Made by a program: the position numbers and the translations under genes. The notes beneath the pieces were generated by a model. The model saw nothing but the letters and a program-made list of their open reading frames with translations. It was not told where the DNA came from and did not search any database. Of a stretch of DNA of 64,000 bases, positions 16,015 through 25,827 are shown one piece after another; the first letter of the stretch is position 1, and the number at the start of each line of letters is the position of its first letter. Origin of the DNA: Spirochaetota bacterium (GTDB taxonomy: Bacteria > Spirochaetota > Spirochaetia > Treponematales > Rectinemataceae); the NCBI GenBank assembly GCA_029265255.1, contig JAJUJQ010000005.1:1-64000 (forward strand), read 5' to 3'.

Positions 16015-17328
16015 ATGAAAGCCTTAACACGGTTTTTCGTCAAAATCGCGCAGAAGTATCTGCCCGATGCGTATCTGTTCGCGATTATCCTGACTATTAT
16101 CGCCTTTCTGCTCGCTCTGGGATTGACCGGCAAGACGGTGATAGAGATTCTGGCGGCATGGGGAAATGGTCTGTGGGGGCTTCTGGCATTCTCGATGCAG
16201 ATGATCCTTATCCTGGTGACCGGGCATGCTCTCGCATCGAGTCCGGCAGTAAAATCAGCATTGAAGGCAATCGCTTCGGTGCCTAAAACGCCTGTTTCGG
16301 CCATTATGCTGACCGTGTTCGTATCTTCGCTGGCATGCTTCCTCAATTGGGGATTCGGCCTCATCGTCGGTGGTTTGCTCGCGCGCGAGATCGCCAAGCG
16401 AGTGCGCGGTGTTGATTATCCGATGATTATCGCAGCAGCCTATTCGGGATTCGTCGTCTGGCATGGTGGTTTCTCAGGTTCAATCCCACTCGCCATCGCG
16501 ACGAAGGGGCATATAGTCGAGAAGCTGATTGGAATTATTCCTGTGTCCCAGACTATCCTTGCGCCTTATAACCTTGTCATCAGCGGCGCCATGATCCTCA
16601 CGATGCCTATTCTCTTCAGGTTTATGGCAAAGGGCAAGGAAGACGTCATCCAGGTGGATCCAGCGCTTCTCGAAGACGAAGCGGCACCAGCCAAGCCTGA
16701 AAAGCTTACCCCAGCTCAGAAGCTGGAGTATTCGAGGCTTATCACATGGATCACTTCAATACTCGGATTCTCGTATCTTGTGTATCACTTTGCTACAAAG
16801 GGATTTGACCTCAATCTGAACATCGTTATTGCAATATTCCTTTTTATGGGTATCCTGCTGCATGGTACACCCATCAGCTACATACGCGCGGTTGACCAGG
16901 CCATCAAGGGGGCGGGGGGCATCGCGCTGCAATTCCCCCTCTACGGCGGCATACAGGGCATCATGGTCGGGACCGGTCTTGCCGGGGTCATCGCGAACTG
17001 GTTCATTTCATTCTCAACAGTGAAGACATTCCCGCTCTTTACCTTCCTGGCTGGCGGTCTTATCAACTTCTTTGTGCCGTCGGGCGGAGGTCAGTGGGCG
17101 GTGCAGGGACCGATTAATATTCCAGCAGGAGTGACGCTGGGTGTCGATCCAGGCAAAGTTGCCATGTCCATCGCCTATGGCGACCAATGGACCAATATGG
17201 TACAGCCATTCTGGGCTCTGCCCCTCCTTGGTATTGCGAAGCTGAGTATCCGCGACATCATGGGGTATTGCGTCATGACCCTGCTGCTCACCGGTGTCAT
17301 TATCTCAGCTGGTCTTCTGATCTTCTGA
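16015..17328 (+). CDS. atoE: Short-chain fatty acid transporter, AtoE family
   Basis: 437 residues with about 11 hydrophobic segments (first at ~20-40, IILTIIAFLLALGLTG) and the family signature WGFGLIVGGLLAREIAKRVR. Conserved VPSGGGQWAVQGP lies near the C-terminus. It is an inner-membrane carrier for short-chain acids such as acetoacetate or butyrate. ATG at 16015 follows GAGGAGG. Its divergence from atoD-atoA-thiolase supports uptake or export of the acids these enzymes handle. Confidence 0.9.
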   Translation: MKALTRFFVKIAQKYLPDAYLFAIILTIIAFLLALGLTGKTVIEILAAWGNGLWGLLAFSMQMILILVTGHALASSPAVKSALKAIASVPKTPVSAIMLTVFVSSLACFLNWGFGLIVGGLLAREIAKRVRGVDYPMIIAAAYSGFVVWHGGFSGSIPLAIATKGHIVEKLIGIIPVSQTILAPYNLVISGAMILTMPILFRFMAKGKEDVIQVDPALLEDEAAPAKPEKLTPAQKLEYSRLITWITSILGFSYLVYHFATKGFDLNLNIVIAIFLFMGILLHGTPISYIRAVDQAIKGAGGIALQFPLYGGIQGIMVGTGLAGVIANWFISFSTVKTFPLFTFLAGGLINFFVPSGGGQWAVQGPINIPAGVTLGVDPGKVAMSIAYGDQWTNMVQPFWALPLLGIAKLSIRDIMGYCVMTLLLTGVIISAGLLIF

Positions 17329-17372
17329 GATCGAGCCGTTGCCGCTCATCAATACTGGATTTCTGCACATGT

Positions 17373-17399
17373 GGCCGCTGGCTCCGATTGCTGGCGGCC
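17373..17399 (+). terminator. Possible terminator after atoE
   Basis: GGCCGC (17373-17378) pairs with GCGGCC (17394-17399) around a 15-nt loop. Only a weak T-rich tail follows, so termination may be partial. Confidence 0.35.
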
Positions 17400-17459
17400 G
17401 TTCTATATTGTCTTCGCAAAGCCAGGTTATCCGGATTTATTGATTTTTTTGAAAAATAA

Positions 17460-17473
17460 TGCAATAATATTCG
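17460..17473. promoter_or_regulatory. Candidate ARG box upstream of argR
   Basis: TGCAATAATATTCG matches 11 of 14 positions of the ArgR half-site dyad TGAATWWWWATTCA. It lies in an AT-rich stretch about 100 nt before argR, where autoregulation would be expected. Confidence 0.35.
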
Positions 17474-17572
17474 ATTGCCGTCTTTGCATCTCAAGAACAC
17501 ATTCGACAGATCTTCGATGGTTCCTGATGTTCGGGGCCTAAAAGACTGTAATGGCGGCATTGTGGAGATATC

Positions 17573-18049
17573 ATGAAAGAACGAGCAGAGCGATTGAAGA
17601 CTATCAAGGCGATTATCAGGGAAAACCGGGTTGATTCACAGGAGAAGCTCCTGATGCTTTTAGAAGACAGGGGATACTCGGTTACTCAGGCTACTCTTTC
17701 GCGTGATCTCAAGTATCTCAAGGTCGGCAAGCTGTCAGACGGGCATTCGGGGTATTACTATTCCATTCCAACCGAGGAAGAACGCCGCGAATCAGAACGT
17801 CACTATATCCAGGATTTTTTGCGAGGTTATGTGTCCATTGACTGGAACCAGGCTCTGGTGGTGGTTCGAACGTTCTCGGGCCATTCGGACTCAGTGGCGC
17901 TGGCTATTGACAACATGGGTTTCGAGGAAGTGCTCGGCACAATATCCGGTCGAGACAATGTGGTATTTATCGCGCTCAAACAGGGGGTGAGCGGCGAGGA
18001 TTTCATCCGTTCACTCAAGGCTAAAATTCCAGAATTCGAAGAAGAATGA
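17573..18049 (+). CDS. argR: Arginine repressor ArgR
   Basis: 158 residues. The N-terminal winged helix (ERLKTIKAIIRENRVDSQEKLLMLL ... VTQATLSRDLKYLKVGK) is followed by a C-terminal oligomerisation and arginine-binding domain with GHSDSVALAIDN and GTISGRDNVVFIA. It represses arginine biosynthesis or activates catabolism when arginine is bound. The only arginine gene in the window is argF at 60.8 kb. ATG at 17573 follows GGAG. Confidence 0.9.
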   Translation: MKERAERLKTIKAIIRENRVDSQEKLLMLLEDRGYSVTQATLSRDLKYLKVGKLSDGHSGYYYSIPTEEERRESERHYIQDFLRGYVSIDWNQALVVVRTFSGHSDSVALAIDNMGFEEVLGTISGRDNVVFIALKQGVSGEDFIRSLKAKIPEFEEE

Positions 18050-18120
18050 CATATCGCCGGGCAGGCCGGCATACCACTTTGATTCGACTGGCCGCCCGCT
18101 GCCCGATCGACAGGAGCTGG

Positions 18121-18366
18121 CTAGGGCGAGAGATCGGTCGGTTTCTCGTGCATTGCTCGGTATCGCTGCATCATGCGGTGCTCATTGGCGAGCTCGGATA
18201 TAAGCTGTCCAAGCGGCCAGTGGATGTTGGTATCGGTTGTCGTGGCAAACGCGGCTTGTTTCATGGCAGGCCCCAGCGCTTTCACCGCTTTCATGATTGC
18301 CAAAGCTTCCTCGTTTGAAAACCCGTGCAGCACAATAGCGCGGAATGGTTCGGCATCGCTGGACAT
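18121..18366 (-). CDS. DUF3783 family protein
   Basis: About 81 residues. The order RAIVLHGFSNEEALAIMKAVKALG, then FATTTDTNIHWPLGQLISELANEHR, matches the DUF3783 pattern, whose function is unknown. I chose the second ATG (18366) because AAGGATG sits 8 nt upstream; a first ATG at 18396 would lie only ~10 nt from a TATACT -10 element. No clear operon partners. Confidence 0.7.
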   Translation of the reverse strand: MSSDAEPFRAIVLHGFSNEEALAIMKAVKALGPAMKQAAFATTTDTNIHWPLGQLISELANEHRMMQRYRAMHEKPTDLSP

Positions 18367-18477
18367 ATCAGCATCCTTACCGTTCTTCATATTCATGGTT
18401 GTAGTATAGCAGGGGGTACGCCCGCGAAGAAGGGGGGCTATTCACACCGTGACGAGGCCTGTCGCACCTGCTGCAAT

Positions 18478-18506
18478 TTGCCGGGGCGTGTCTGATTTTG
18501 TATACT
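18478..18506 (+). promoter_or_regulatory. Promoter of clpB
   Basis: TTGCCG (18478-18483), exact 17-nt spacer, TATACT (18501-18506), 44 nt before the clpB ATG. No CIRCE dyad (TTAGCACTC-N9-GAGTGCTAA) is present. Confidence 0.65.
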
Positions 18507-18550
18507 ATACCTGACATATTCTTCTCCAATCACTAAAGGATATCAGCACT

Positions 18551-21136
18551 ATGAATTACGAAAATTTTACTCTGAAAGCGCAGGAGGCGTTACGCGACAC
18601 TGTTGCTCTTGCGCAGAAACAGGATCATGCCTCGATCGAACCCGAGCACCTGCTCTCAGCCCTGATGAACCAGGAAGGCGGTACTATACCCGGCATTCTC
18701 GAGCGGATGGGAGTTGACCGGGCACGGATTGAAAAAGGTGTCGCTGATCTGCTTCGGCAGGTTCCGAAGGCCTTTGGCGAGGCCGCGCAGGTCTTTTTCT
18801 CTCCAGCTGTCCAGAAAGTATTGGCCAAGGCTGAAGCGGAAGCGGGCAGCATGAAGGACGAATTCGTCGCAAGCGAACATCTTTTTCTCGGACTACTTGC
18901 AGTGGAATCGAAAGCAGCGACGCTCCTCAAATCGTCAGGGCTCAACCGCGAAGGAGTACTTTCGGTGTTGAAATCGATCCGCGGTACTCGCAGCGCTTCT
19001 GACGAGAATGCGGAAGAAAAATATCAGGTCTTGGAAAAATATACCCGTGACCTCACTGCGCTGGCTCGTGCCGGCAAACTCGATCCCGTCATCGGACGCG
19101 ACGAGGAGATCCGCCGGGTCATGCAGGTGCTTTCACGAAGGACAAAGAATAATCCTGTCCTCATAGGCGAGCCAGGGGTAGGCAAAACGGCCATTGTCGA
19201 GGGGCTGGCTCAGCGGGTTGTGTCCGGCGATGTGCCTGACAGCTTGAAGGACAAGAAGATTCTTGCACTCGACCTTGGGGCACTGGTAGCTGGCAGCAAG
19301 TTCCGCGGCGAGTTCGAGGAACGCCTGAAGGCAGTGATTGAGGAAATCGTCAAATCCGAAGGGCAGGTTGTTCTTTTTATTGACGAACTGCATACGCTGG
19401 TTGGTGCAGGGGCAGCGGAAGGGGCCATGGATGCTTCGAACCTGCTCAAACCGGCTCTGGCACGAGGAGAACTAAGGGCAATCGGAGCGACTACGCTGGA
19501 TGAGTATCGAAAGCATATCGAAAAAGACGCTGCGCTTGAACGCCGCTTTCAGCCAGTTTTCTGCGCGCCTCCCTCGGTGGAGGACACCATCGCGATCCTT
19601 CGCGGGTTGAAAGAACGGTATGAAGTGCACCATGGCGTTCGTATCCGTGATGACGCGCTCATCGCGGCTGCAGTGCTTTCGGATCGATATATCACCTCTC
19701 GCTTCCTTCCTGATAAGGCGATCGACCTTGTGGATGAGGCGGCAAGCAAGCTCAAGATGGAGATCGAGAGTCAGCCCACTGAGCTCGATCAGATTCAACG
19801 CCGTCTTATCCAGCTCAAAATGGAGGTCGATGCCCTTAGAAAGGAAACCGATGCAGCATCCATCGAACGTCGTGACAGGCTCGAAAAGGAAATGAGGGAG
19901 CTGACGGAAAAGCGCGATGCCATGATGCTGCGGTGGCAGGAAGAAAAACGCAAGATTGAGGAAATACGGACCCTCAAGCAGCAGATCGAGGAATACAAGA
20001 TCGAGGTAGACCGTCTGGTCAGAGAAGGCCAGCTCGCCAAGGCATCTGAAATAAAGTACGGCAAGCTTGTGGATGCCCAGAAGAGACTTGATGCGCTTTC
20101 GGACAAAGTCGCTTTGGAAAAGGAATCGCCACACCTGCTTCGCGAAGAAGTGTCGGATGAAGATATCGCGCGCGTGGTGTCGCTGTGGACAGGAATTCCA
20201 GTCTCTAAAATGCTGTCAAGCGAGATGCAGAAATATGTCGAGCTGGAAAGTCATCTTGGTAAGAGAGTCATTGGCCAGGAACGCGCGCTCAAGGCGGTTG
20301 CGGATGCGATTCGCCGCAATAGGGCGGGGCTGTCCGATCCGCGCAGACCACTTGGGTCATTTTTGTTCCTTGGCCCGACCGGTGTGGGCAAGACCGAGCT
20401 CGCGAAAGCGCTCGCGGAATTTCTCTTTAACGATGAACGAGCGCTCGCCCGTATCGACATGAGCGAATATATGGAGAAACATTCGGTATCTCGGCTTATT
20501 GGAGCACCGCCAGGATATGTGGGCTATGAAGAAGGTGGCCAGCTGACTGAAGCGGTGCGCCGGCGGCCTTACTCGGTCGTGCTGTTTGATGAGGTGGAGA
20601 AAGCACATCCAGAGGTCTTCAATGTGTTGCTGCAGATGCTGGATGACGGTCGATTGACTGATGGGCAGGGAAGGGTCGTGGACTTCCGCAACGCGATCAT
20701 CATCATGACGAGCAATATCGGGTCCGAATTTATCCTTACCATAGAGGATATGGCCGAAATACAGAACAGAATTGACGCGCTTCTCAAGGTGCATTTCAAA
20801 CCGGAATTTCTGAACCGCATCGACGAGATCGTCGTGTTCGATCGCCTGAATGCGGAGATGATCCGGAAAATCACGGATCTGCGGCTTGTCGAGCTTGCCC
20901 GCCGGCTGGAGGATCGTTCACTCATGCTTGTCGTGCAAGATTCTGCCAAGGACCTGCTTGCGAAGGAAGGCTTCGATCCGCAATTTGGCGCTCGGCCGCT
21001 CAAGAGAGTCATACAGAACAGGCTGGAAAATCCGATTGCGAGGATGCTGCTAGCCGGACAGGTGCGGGATGGCGACACTATCATAGTCCGCGGAGTAGAC
21101 GACCAGCTCGAGATTGAGGTACAAAGGGCCGCATGA
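18551..21136 (+). CDS. clpB: ATP-dependent disaggregase ClpB
   Basis: 861 residues, full length. Two Clp N-terminal repeats (~1-145) precede AAA-1 with Walker [11 protein letters not shown] (~208) and [13 protein letters not shown]. The coiled-coil M domain (~410-520, charged heptads from [20 protein letters not shown]) precedes AAA-2 with [10 protein letters not shown] (~612) and [10 protein letters not shown]. It works with DnaK to solubilise aggregates in the cytosol. AAAGGA precedes ATG at 18551. It overlaps tatD by ATGA. Confidence 0.96.
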   Translation: MNYENFTLKAQEALRDTVALAQKQDHASIEPEHLLSALMNQEGGTIPGILERMGVDRARIEKGVADLLRQVPKAFGEAAQVFFSPAVQKVLAKAEAEAGSMKDEFVASEHLFLGLLAVESKAATLLKSSGLNREGVLSVLKSIRGTRSASDENAEEKYQVLEKYTRDLTALARAGKLDPVIGRDEEIRRVMQVLSRRTKNNPVLIGEPGVGKTAIVEGLAQRVVSGDVPDSLKDKKILALDLGALVAGSKFRGEFEERLKAVIEEIVKSEGQVVLFIDELHTLVGAGAAEGAMDASNLLKPALARGELRAIGATTLDEYRKHIEKDAALERRFQPVFCAPPSVEDTIAILRGLKERYEVHHGVRIRDDALIAAAVLSDRYITSRFLPDKAIDLVDEAASKLKMEIESQPTELDQIQRRLIQLKMEVDALRKETDAASIERRDRLEKEMRELTEKRDAMMLRWQEEKRKIEEIRTLKQQIEEYKIEVDRLVREGQLAKASEIKYGKLVDAQKRLDALSDKVALEKESPHLLREEVSDEDIARVVSLWTGIPVSKMLSSEMQKYVELESHLGKRVIGQERALKAVADAIRRNRAGLSDPRRPLGSFLFLGPTGVGKTELAKALAEFLFNDERALARIDMSEYMEKHSVSRLIGAPPGYVGYEEGGQLTEAVRRRPYSVVLFDEVEKAHPEVFNVLLQMLDDGRLTDGQGRVVDFRNAIIIMTSNIGSEFILTIEDMAEIQNRIDALLKVHFKPEFLNRIDEIVVFDRLNAEMIRKITDLRLVELARRLEDRSLMLVVQDSAKDLLAKEGFDPQFGARPLKRVIQNRLENPIARMLLAGQVRDGDTIIVRGVDDQLEIEVQRAA

Positions 21137-21945
21137 GCCTTCCAATTCCGTACCCTGACAGTCATGCGCATCTGACCCTTGTCGCGCAGCGGCTTGGAGA
21201 AGATGCGCTCCCGCAGCTATTCGACAGATATGGGGCTTCGCCTGATACGTTCCTGCTCGATATAGGAACAGTAGCGGGCGACTGGGAACACAGGCGCGCG
21301 GTCTGGTCCAGCTGCCCTGCGGTAATGGGAACAGCGGGCATATGGCCGGGCCGTGAGGCGCTGGAGGACCGTGTGCGCGCCATCCGCATTTTAATCGAAG
21401 ATGTTCGCGCGGGGCTGAGCGAAGCTCGGCTCAGGGGAATCGGTGAATGCGGCCTTGATTATTTTCATAACGAAGGGTCGCATGAAGCACAAAAAGCGCT
21501 GTTCGAAGCTCAGATCGAGTGTGCCATTGAATTTAAGCTCCCCCTCGTGGTTCATTCGCGTGACGCGTTTTCTGATACTCTCGCGCTCGTGAAGAGATCA
21601 GCCTCCTCAATACCTGTCATCATTCATTGCTTCGGGTATGGTCCGCGCGAAGCCGAGGAGTTCCTGGCAGCAGGGTGCTTTCTCTCGTTCGCGGGAAATT
21701 TGACATACCCCGGTGCCAAAGCGCTGAGGGATGCTTATGCAAGAGTACCTTTGGATCGTTTGCTTCTGGAAACCGATGCTCCATATCTGAATCCTATGCC
21801 GCATCGCGGCAAGCCTTCGAGTCCGCTCGATATCGGGCGCACGTACGAATACGCAGCGGCCTTGCGAGATGAATCAGTGGATCGGCTGCGCGAGGCTATG
21901 GCACGGAATGTAAGACAGCTTTTCGGAGCCCCTGTCCGGCGCTGA
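21133..21945 (+). CDS. TatD-family metal-dependent hydrolase
   Basis: 270 residues with an amidohydrolase-type barrel. Metal ligands lie in DSHAHL (near the start), GECGLDYF, the His motifs VVHSRDAF and VIIHCFGYG, and the Asp in [12 protein letters not shown]. TatD-type enzymes are 3' exonucleases or D-aminoacyl-tRNA deacylase relatives; the substrate here is unproven. The ATG overlaps the clpB stop, so the two are co-translated. Confidence 0.88.
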   Translation: MSLPIPYPDSHAHLTLVAQRLGEDALPQLFDRYGASPDTFLLDIGTVAGDWEHRRAVWSSCPAVMGTAGIWPGREALEDRVRAIRILIEDVRAGLSEARLRGIGECGLDYFHNEGSHEAQKALFEAQIECAIEFKLPLVVHSRDAFSDTLALVKRSASSIPVIIHCFGYGPREAEEFLAAGCFLSFAGNLTYPGAKALRDAYARVPLDRLLLETDAPYLNPMPHRGKPSSPLDIGRTYEYAAALRDESVDRLREAMARNVRQLFGAPVRR

Positions 21946-21998
21946 TCGCGCTATTCCCGGATATGGGCGGGGCATGATATAGTCGCGATGTACAGAAT

Positions 21999-22331
21999 GT
22001 GCAGCCTTCGGGATTTTTGATACAAGCGATGCAGGACGTGCTGTTTGTCGTTTCGAAAATTCTCAGACCGATGTTCACCTCGCCGCTGTTTCTCTGCTTG
22101 CTGGCATATATAATAAACCTTTTTTTGACCTCAGCATGGCACATGCGCCGGTCCGCTGCTATTTTCAGCAAGGCGGGTTTTCGGTTTGAGCCTCTTTCGG
22201 TCGACAGCCTGATCACACCGCTCCAAATACCGAAGGATTTCTTTCCCGATGCCTGGGCGCTTGAACGCTCGACGCGGATCTTGATAGAAATAATCGGGTA
22301 TATCGCCTATCGCATATTGGGGCGGTTGTAG
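21999..22331 (+). CDS. Small membrane protein of unknown function
   Basis: Up to 110 residues, with a hydrophobic segment at ~27-48 (SPLFLCLLAYIINLFLTSAW) and a shorter one near the end. The N-terminus is uncertain: GTG at 21999 or ATG at 22029, neither with a strong ribosome binding site. I recognise no domain. The 3' end overlaps the convergent lipoprotein gene by 25 nt. Confidence 0.5.
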   Translation: MQPSGFLIQAMQDVLFVVSKILRPMFTSPLFLCLLAYIINLFLTSAWHMRRSAAIFSKAGFRFEPLSVDSLITPLQIPKDFFPDAWALERSTRILIEIIGYIAYRILGRL

Positions 22332-23341
22332 AGAAGTCTTTGTGCATCTCGGGAAAGGATAAGCGCGGGCGCAACGAGCAGATCGTCCTGGAATGATTGT
22401 TCTCTCGCTCTCTGTATTTCAGCATTTAGGGTTGAACGGATCGCTTTGGGGTTTTCGCCAATGGCAGCGAAAAGCCCGCGAGTGTCTATGTTTGTTCCCA
22501 ATCCCCTCAGATCTGCGATAATCGCGGTGTTCTGCCATTTCCGCGCGGCATCGAGCGCGCGGCTGCTTCCAGCCGCGAGTACAAGAAGGCCTGGATTTCG
22601 GCTCTGAGCCTGGAGCAATGCACTCTGAACCTGGGCGGCCCGGTCTCCCGGCAGGTGCATCGCGTCGATGTCGAAGATAGAAATTACGCCATCCTCAAGA
22701 GATGGGCGCTCATCCAAATCAGGCGCAGCAGATGATAGCGATTGCCGAAACGCCTCGACAAAAGCATTCAGGTCGTCATCCGTACGCCCAGGACCTCTTG
22801 CGTACACGATTGATACATGGAGTGCAGCAGGAGCCTCTGCGTTTTTTGATACTAAGTTCGCGTTGAACCACAAGGCAGCAAGCGTCCCGAGAACGCGGAA
22901 TGTCTCCCTGCTGTCCCATCGCAGCACTTTCCATCCCGGCGCCAGCCCTTCCTGCGGTAAACCCAAGAGCGAAATACCCCGCGTACCGATAGATTCACCC
23001 TTTCGGGCAAGGTATCCGGCAATTGCCGGGCTGGCTATAATGTGGGAATCGGCGTTGTCCGAGATCAGGCTGAGGCGCGCATCGATCTGGACAGGGTCCG
23101 GCGGATACGAAAGAAGCGGAGGTGCGATTCGGCTAGCAGTCAAGGAGGTTGAGAAGTCCCGCAGGAGTATATTCGTAATTTCTGGATAGATCAAAGAAAA
23201 CGCGTCATCGATCATGGCATAAGCGCGTGGTTCTCTGCGCCCCAAGCAGCCTGCCATGCAGCTGCAGGCAATCGCGCATATTATAAGAATGGAAGCGCGG
23301 CGTGCCCGATACTTCACTCTATCCGGGAATACAGCATCCAT
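22307..23341 (-). CDS. Putative lipoprotein with periplasmic-binding-protein-like fold
   Basis: About 344 residues from ATG at 23341. A basic n-region (KYRARR) and hydrophobic stretch end in the lipobox-like MAGC, as in spirochaetal lipoproteins, which tolerate loose lipoboxes. The rest alternates beta-alpha in the manner of type-1 periplasmic binding or LacI-like proteins (for example NPGLLVLAAGSSRALDAARK, TAIIADLRGLGTNIDTRGL). I do not recognise the family. It faces away from the aldolase gene. Confidence 0.65.
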   Translation of the reverse strand: MDAVFPDRVKYRARRASILIICAIACSCMAGCLGRREPRAYAMIDDAFSLIYPEITNILLRDFSTSLTASRIAPPLLSYPPDPVQIDARLSLISDNADSHIIASPAIAGYLARKGESIGTRGISLLGLPQEGLAPGWKVLRWDSRETFRVLGTLAALWFNANLVSKNAEAPAALHVSIVYARGPGRTDDDLNAFVEAFRQSLSSAAPDLDERPSLEDGVISIFDIDAMHLPGDRAAQVQSALLQAQSRNPGLLVLAAGSSRALDAARKWQNTAIIADLRGLGTNIDTRGLFAAIGENPKAIRSTLNAEIQRAREQSFQDDLLVAPALILSRDAQRLLYNRPNMR

Positions 23342-23401
23342 AAGCAGCGATGGGTATCCTTTGCGGCGGCAATAGCCTGCGTGCCTTCTGGAATCGGCCT
23401 G

Positions 23402-23430
23402 TTGCATAATCGCACATTTCTTTATATAAC
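23402..23430 (+). promoter_or_regulatory. Promoter of the aldolase gene
   Basis: TTGCAT (23402-23407), 17-nt spacer, TATAAC (23425-23430), 55 nt before the ATG at 23486. Confidence 0.6.
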
Positions 23431-23485
23431 GACAATGACCTTCGAAAGAAAGATTAGAAGACTGTCGGGGTCCGGAGGCTTATCC

Positions 23486-24484
23486 ATGATCAGTTACAAA
23501 GAGCTTGGTCTTGTCAATACTGTCGAGCTATTCCGAAAAGCGATGGAAGGAGGCTATGCCCTTCCCGCGTACAATTTCAACAATATGGAACAACTGCAGG
23601 CAATCATCCAGGCCTGTGTGGAGACCAGAAGTCCGGTCATCCTGCAGGTATCCTCGGGGGCTCGTAAATATGCCAATGCCACCATGCTGCGTTTCATGGC
23701 GCGAGGCGCCGTTGAATATGCCAGGGAGCTCGGATATTCCATCCCCATCGTCCTCCATCTCGATCACGGCGATAGTTTCGAACTTTGCAAAGATTGCATT
23801 GAAAATGGCTTCTCTTCCGTAATGATCGATGGTTCTCACCTCCCTTACGATGAAAATGTCGCGCTTACTCGAAAGGTATGCGAATTTGCCCACGCGCAAA
23901 AAGACTATGTCTCTGTTGAAGGGGAGCTGGGTGTTCTTGCCGGAGTCGAGGATGACGTATCCGCGGAGCACAGCCATTATACCAGGCCGGAGGAAGTCGA
24001 GGACTTTGTCAGGAAAACAGGCGTTGACAGCCTCGCTATTTCTATCGGCACGAGCCATGGTAGATCGAAATTCCGCCCCGAGCAGTGCACCCGCACCGCG
24101 GACGGGGTACTCATCCCACCCCCGCTGCGTTTTGATATCCTGGAGGAAATCGAAAAACGCATACCCGGTTTTCCCATCGTGCTGCACGGCTCCTCATCTG
24201 TGCCGGTCGAATATGTCCGCATGATCGAGCAGTATGGTGGAAGGCTTCCCGACTCGGTTGGCATTCCTGAGGAACAATTACGCCGCGCTGCTCGCAGCGC
24301 GGTATGCAAGATCAATATCGATTCCGACGGCCGTCTCGCCATGACCGCCATGATCCGGAAGGTTCTGGCCGAGAAGCCGGAGGAATTCGATCCTCGCAAA
24401 TATCTTGGACCCGCGAGAGACGAGCTTAAAAAGCTCTACATGCACAAGAACATCGAGGTGCTGGGTTCAGCAGGACACGCCTGA
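23486..24484 (+). CDS. fba: Class II fructose-bisphosphate aldolase
   Basis: 332 residues. Zinc-dependent aldolase landmarks are LPAYNFNNMEQLQAI, HLDHGDSFELC (metal His and Asp), SVEGELGVLAGVEDD, SIGTSHG and VLHGSSSVP. It cleaves fructose-1,6-bisphosphate to triose phosphates in glycolysis and runs in reverse for gluconeogenesis. ATG at 23486 has GGAGG at optimal distance, preferred over an in-frame upstream extension without family similarity. Confidence 0.93.
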   Translation: MISYKELGLVNTVELFRKAMEGGYALPAYNFNNMEQLQAIIQACVETRSPVILQVSSGARKYANATMLRFMARGAVEYARELGYSIPIVLHLDHGDSFELCKDCIENGFSSVMIDGSHLPYDENVALTRKVCEFAHAQKDYVSVEGELGVLAGVEDDVSAEHSHYTRPEEVEDFVRKTGVDSLAISIGTSHGRSKFRPEQCTRTADGVLIPPPLRFDILEEIEKRIPGFPIVLHGSSSVPVEYVRMIEQYGGRLPDSVGIPEEQLRRAARSAVCKINIDSDGRLAMTAMIRKVLAEKPEEFDPRKYLGPARDELKKLYMHKNIEVLGSAGHA

Positions 24485-24510
24485 GCGTGGAAATTACGTT
24501 CCTGCGGGGC

Positions 24511-24539
24511 TTTACCTGCAGAAACGATTATGCTAATAT
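24511..24539 (+). promoter_or_regulatory. Promoter of the infC-rpmI-rplT operon
   Basis: TTTACC (24511-24516), exact 17-nt spacer, TAATAT (24534-24539). The leader that follows contains a 7-bp hairpin (24555-24571), a plausible place for the known autoregulation of this operon type. Confidence 0.65.
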
Positions 24540-24634
24540 ACGCCGCGCCTGAGGTCTGCCCATAGGGCGGAAAAGTGGGTGAAATTCGTTCCATTCCCCG
24601 TTATGGAGCGGGTTCACGCGGCAGAGGAGGCCAG

Positions 24635-25207
24635 TTGGCAGAAAAGGATTTGCGGATCAACGAACAGATCCGTGTGCGTGAAGTGCGCTTGATTGATGAG
24701 AAGGGCGAGCAGCGCGGTATTGTATCTACGCTGGAAGCGCTTCGGATTGCACGAGAGGCAGGGCTTGATCTGGTGGAGGTAGCTCCCCAGTCTGCTCCGC
24801 CGGTCTGCAGGCTGCTGAACTATGGCAAGTACAAGTTCGAGCAGGAAAAGAAAATCAAGGATGCCAAAAAGAAAGCGAAGGTAACGGAGCTCAAGGAAAT
24901 TCGCATGCAGCCCAAAATCGCAGAGCACGATCTCGATTTCAAGGCGAACCATGTGAGGGAATTTCTCGAGGATGGGAACAAGGTCAAGGTGACCATCCGG
25001 TTCCGCGGCCGGGAGCTTGCGCACACCGAAATCGGCGAGCAGATCCTTGGCAGAATTCTTGCCAAACTGGAAGGAGTCTATGTGCTGGAACGCCCGCCAC
25101 TCATGGAAGGAAGGTTCATGTCCATGGTGCTGAGCCCGAAAGCAGGCGCCCCGAAAAAACAGCCGGCAGGCGACACCGCGAGTGTTGCGCCGGAAACAGA
25201 ACGCTGA
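24635..25207 (+). CDS. infC: Translation initiation factor IF-3
   Basis: IF-3 binds 30S subunits, discriminates initiator tRNA and keeps subunits apart. The N-domain begins [21 protein letters not shown], and the C-domain has [20 protein letters not shown] and [13 protein letters not shown] prefer the TTG at 24635, 4 nt after AGAGGAGG, giving about 190 residues; a GTG at 24575 would add 20 Gly/Arg-rich residues. Rare start codons are common for infC. First gene of a ribosomal operon. Confidence 0.93.
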   Translation: MAEKDLRINEQIRVREVRLIDEKGEQRGIVSTLEALRIAREAGLDLVEVAPQSAPPVCRLLNYGKYKFEQEKKIKDAKKKAKVTELKEIRMQPKIAEHDLDFKANHVREFLEDGNKVKVTIRFRGRELAHTEIGEQILGRILAKLEGVYVLERPPLMEGRFMSMVLSPKAGAPKKQPAGDTASVAPETER

Positions 25208-25229
25208 TTCAGCAGAAGGACGGTGGATT

Positions 25230-25430
25230 ATGCCCAAGATGAAAACCAAAAAATCCGCAGCCAAGCGGTTTTCGCTCACGGCCAGCGGCAAGGTGAAATA
25301 CAAGAAGATGAATCTGCGGCACATTCTCACAAAGAAGACGACCAAGCGCAAGAGAAACCTGAGAAAAGCCGGATTCCTCGATGCGGGGCCCGTGTATCAG
25401 ATCAGGAAAAAGCTCCTTCCCTATGGTTGA
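25230..25430 (+). CDS. rpmI: 50S ribosomal protein L35
   Basis: 66 very basic residues beginning [14 protein letters not shown] and containing [21 protein letters not shown], the standard L35 pattern. ATG at 25230 follows GGAC-type purines. Between infC and rplT, as in most bacteria. Confidence 0.96.
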   Translation: MPKMKTKKSAAKRFSLTASGKVKYKKMNLRHILTKKTTKRKRNLRKAGFLDAGPVYQIRKKLLPYG

Positions 25431-25455
25431 TTGAGGAAACTGGAGGAAACAGACC

Positions 25456-25815
25456 ATGCCGAGAGCAGTAGATGGAACCAGGCGGAAAGATCACCGCAAG
25501 AAAATACTGAAATTTGCCAAGGGCTACTGGGGCCGCAGGCATTCGAATTACAAGGTTGCGAAGGATGCGGTCGCTAAAGCGCTTTCCGATGCATACAAAG
25601 ATAGACGCGACAAGAAAGGCGTATTCCGCCGACTTTGGATCGCGCGTATCAATGCTGCGTGCCGCGCCAGAAATATTACCTACAGCCGATTTATCGAAGG
25701 AATGGTAAAAGCGGATATCCGCATCGATCGCAAGATGCTTGCAGATATTGCGGTCCGCGATCCTGTCGCATTCGATGCGGTTGTGGAAAAAGCAAAAGCA
25801 GCGCTGCAGGCGTAA
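25456..25815 (+). CDS. rplT: 50S ribosomal protein L20
   Basis: 119 residues: [62 protein letters not shown]20 is an early assembly protein of the 50S subunit and in other bacteria represses this operon. GGAGG precedes the ATG. Confidence 0.97.
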   Translation: MPRAVDGTRRKDHRKKILKFAKGYWGRRHSNYKVAKDAVAKALSDAYKDRRDKKGVFRRLWIARINAACRARNITYSRFIEGMVKADIRIDRKMLADIAVRDPVAFDAVVEKAKAALQA

Positions 25816-25827
25816 GGTGGAACTATC

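Noticed and set aside
18397..18550. CIRCE element for heat-shock control of clpB
   Set aside because: No TTAGCACTC-N9-GAGTGCTAA dyad or close variant is present.
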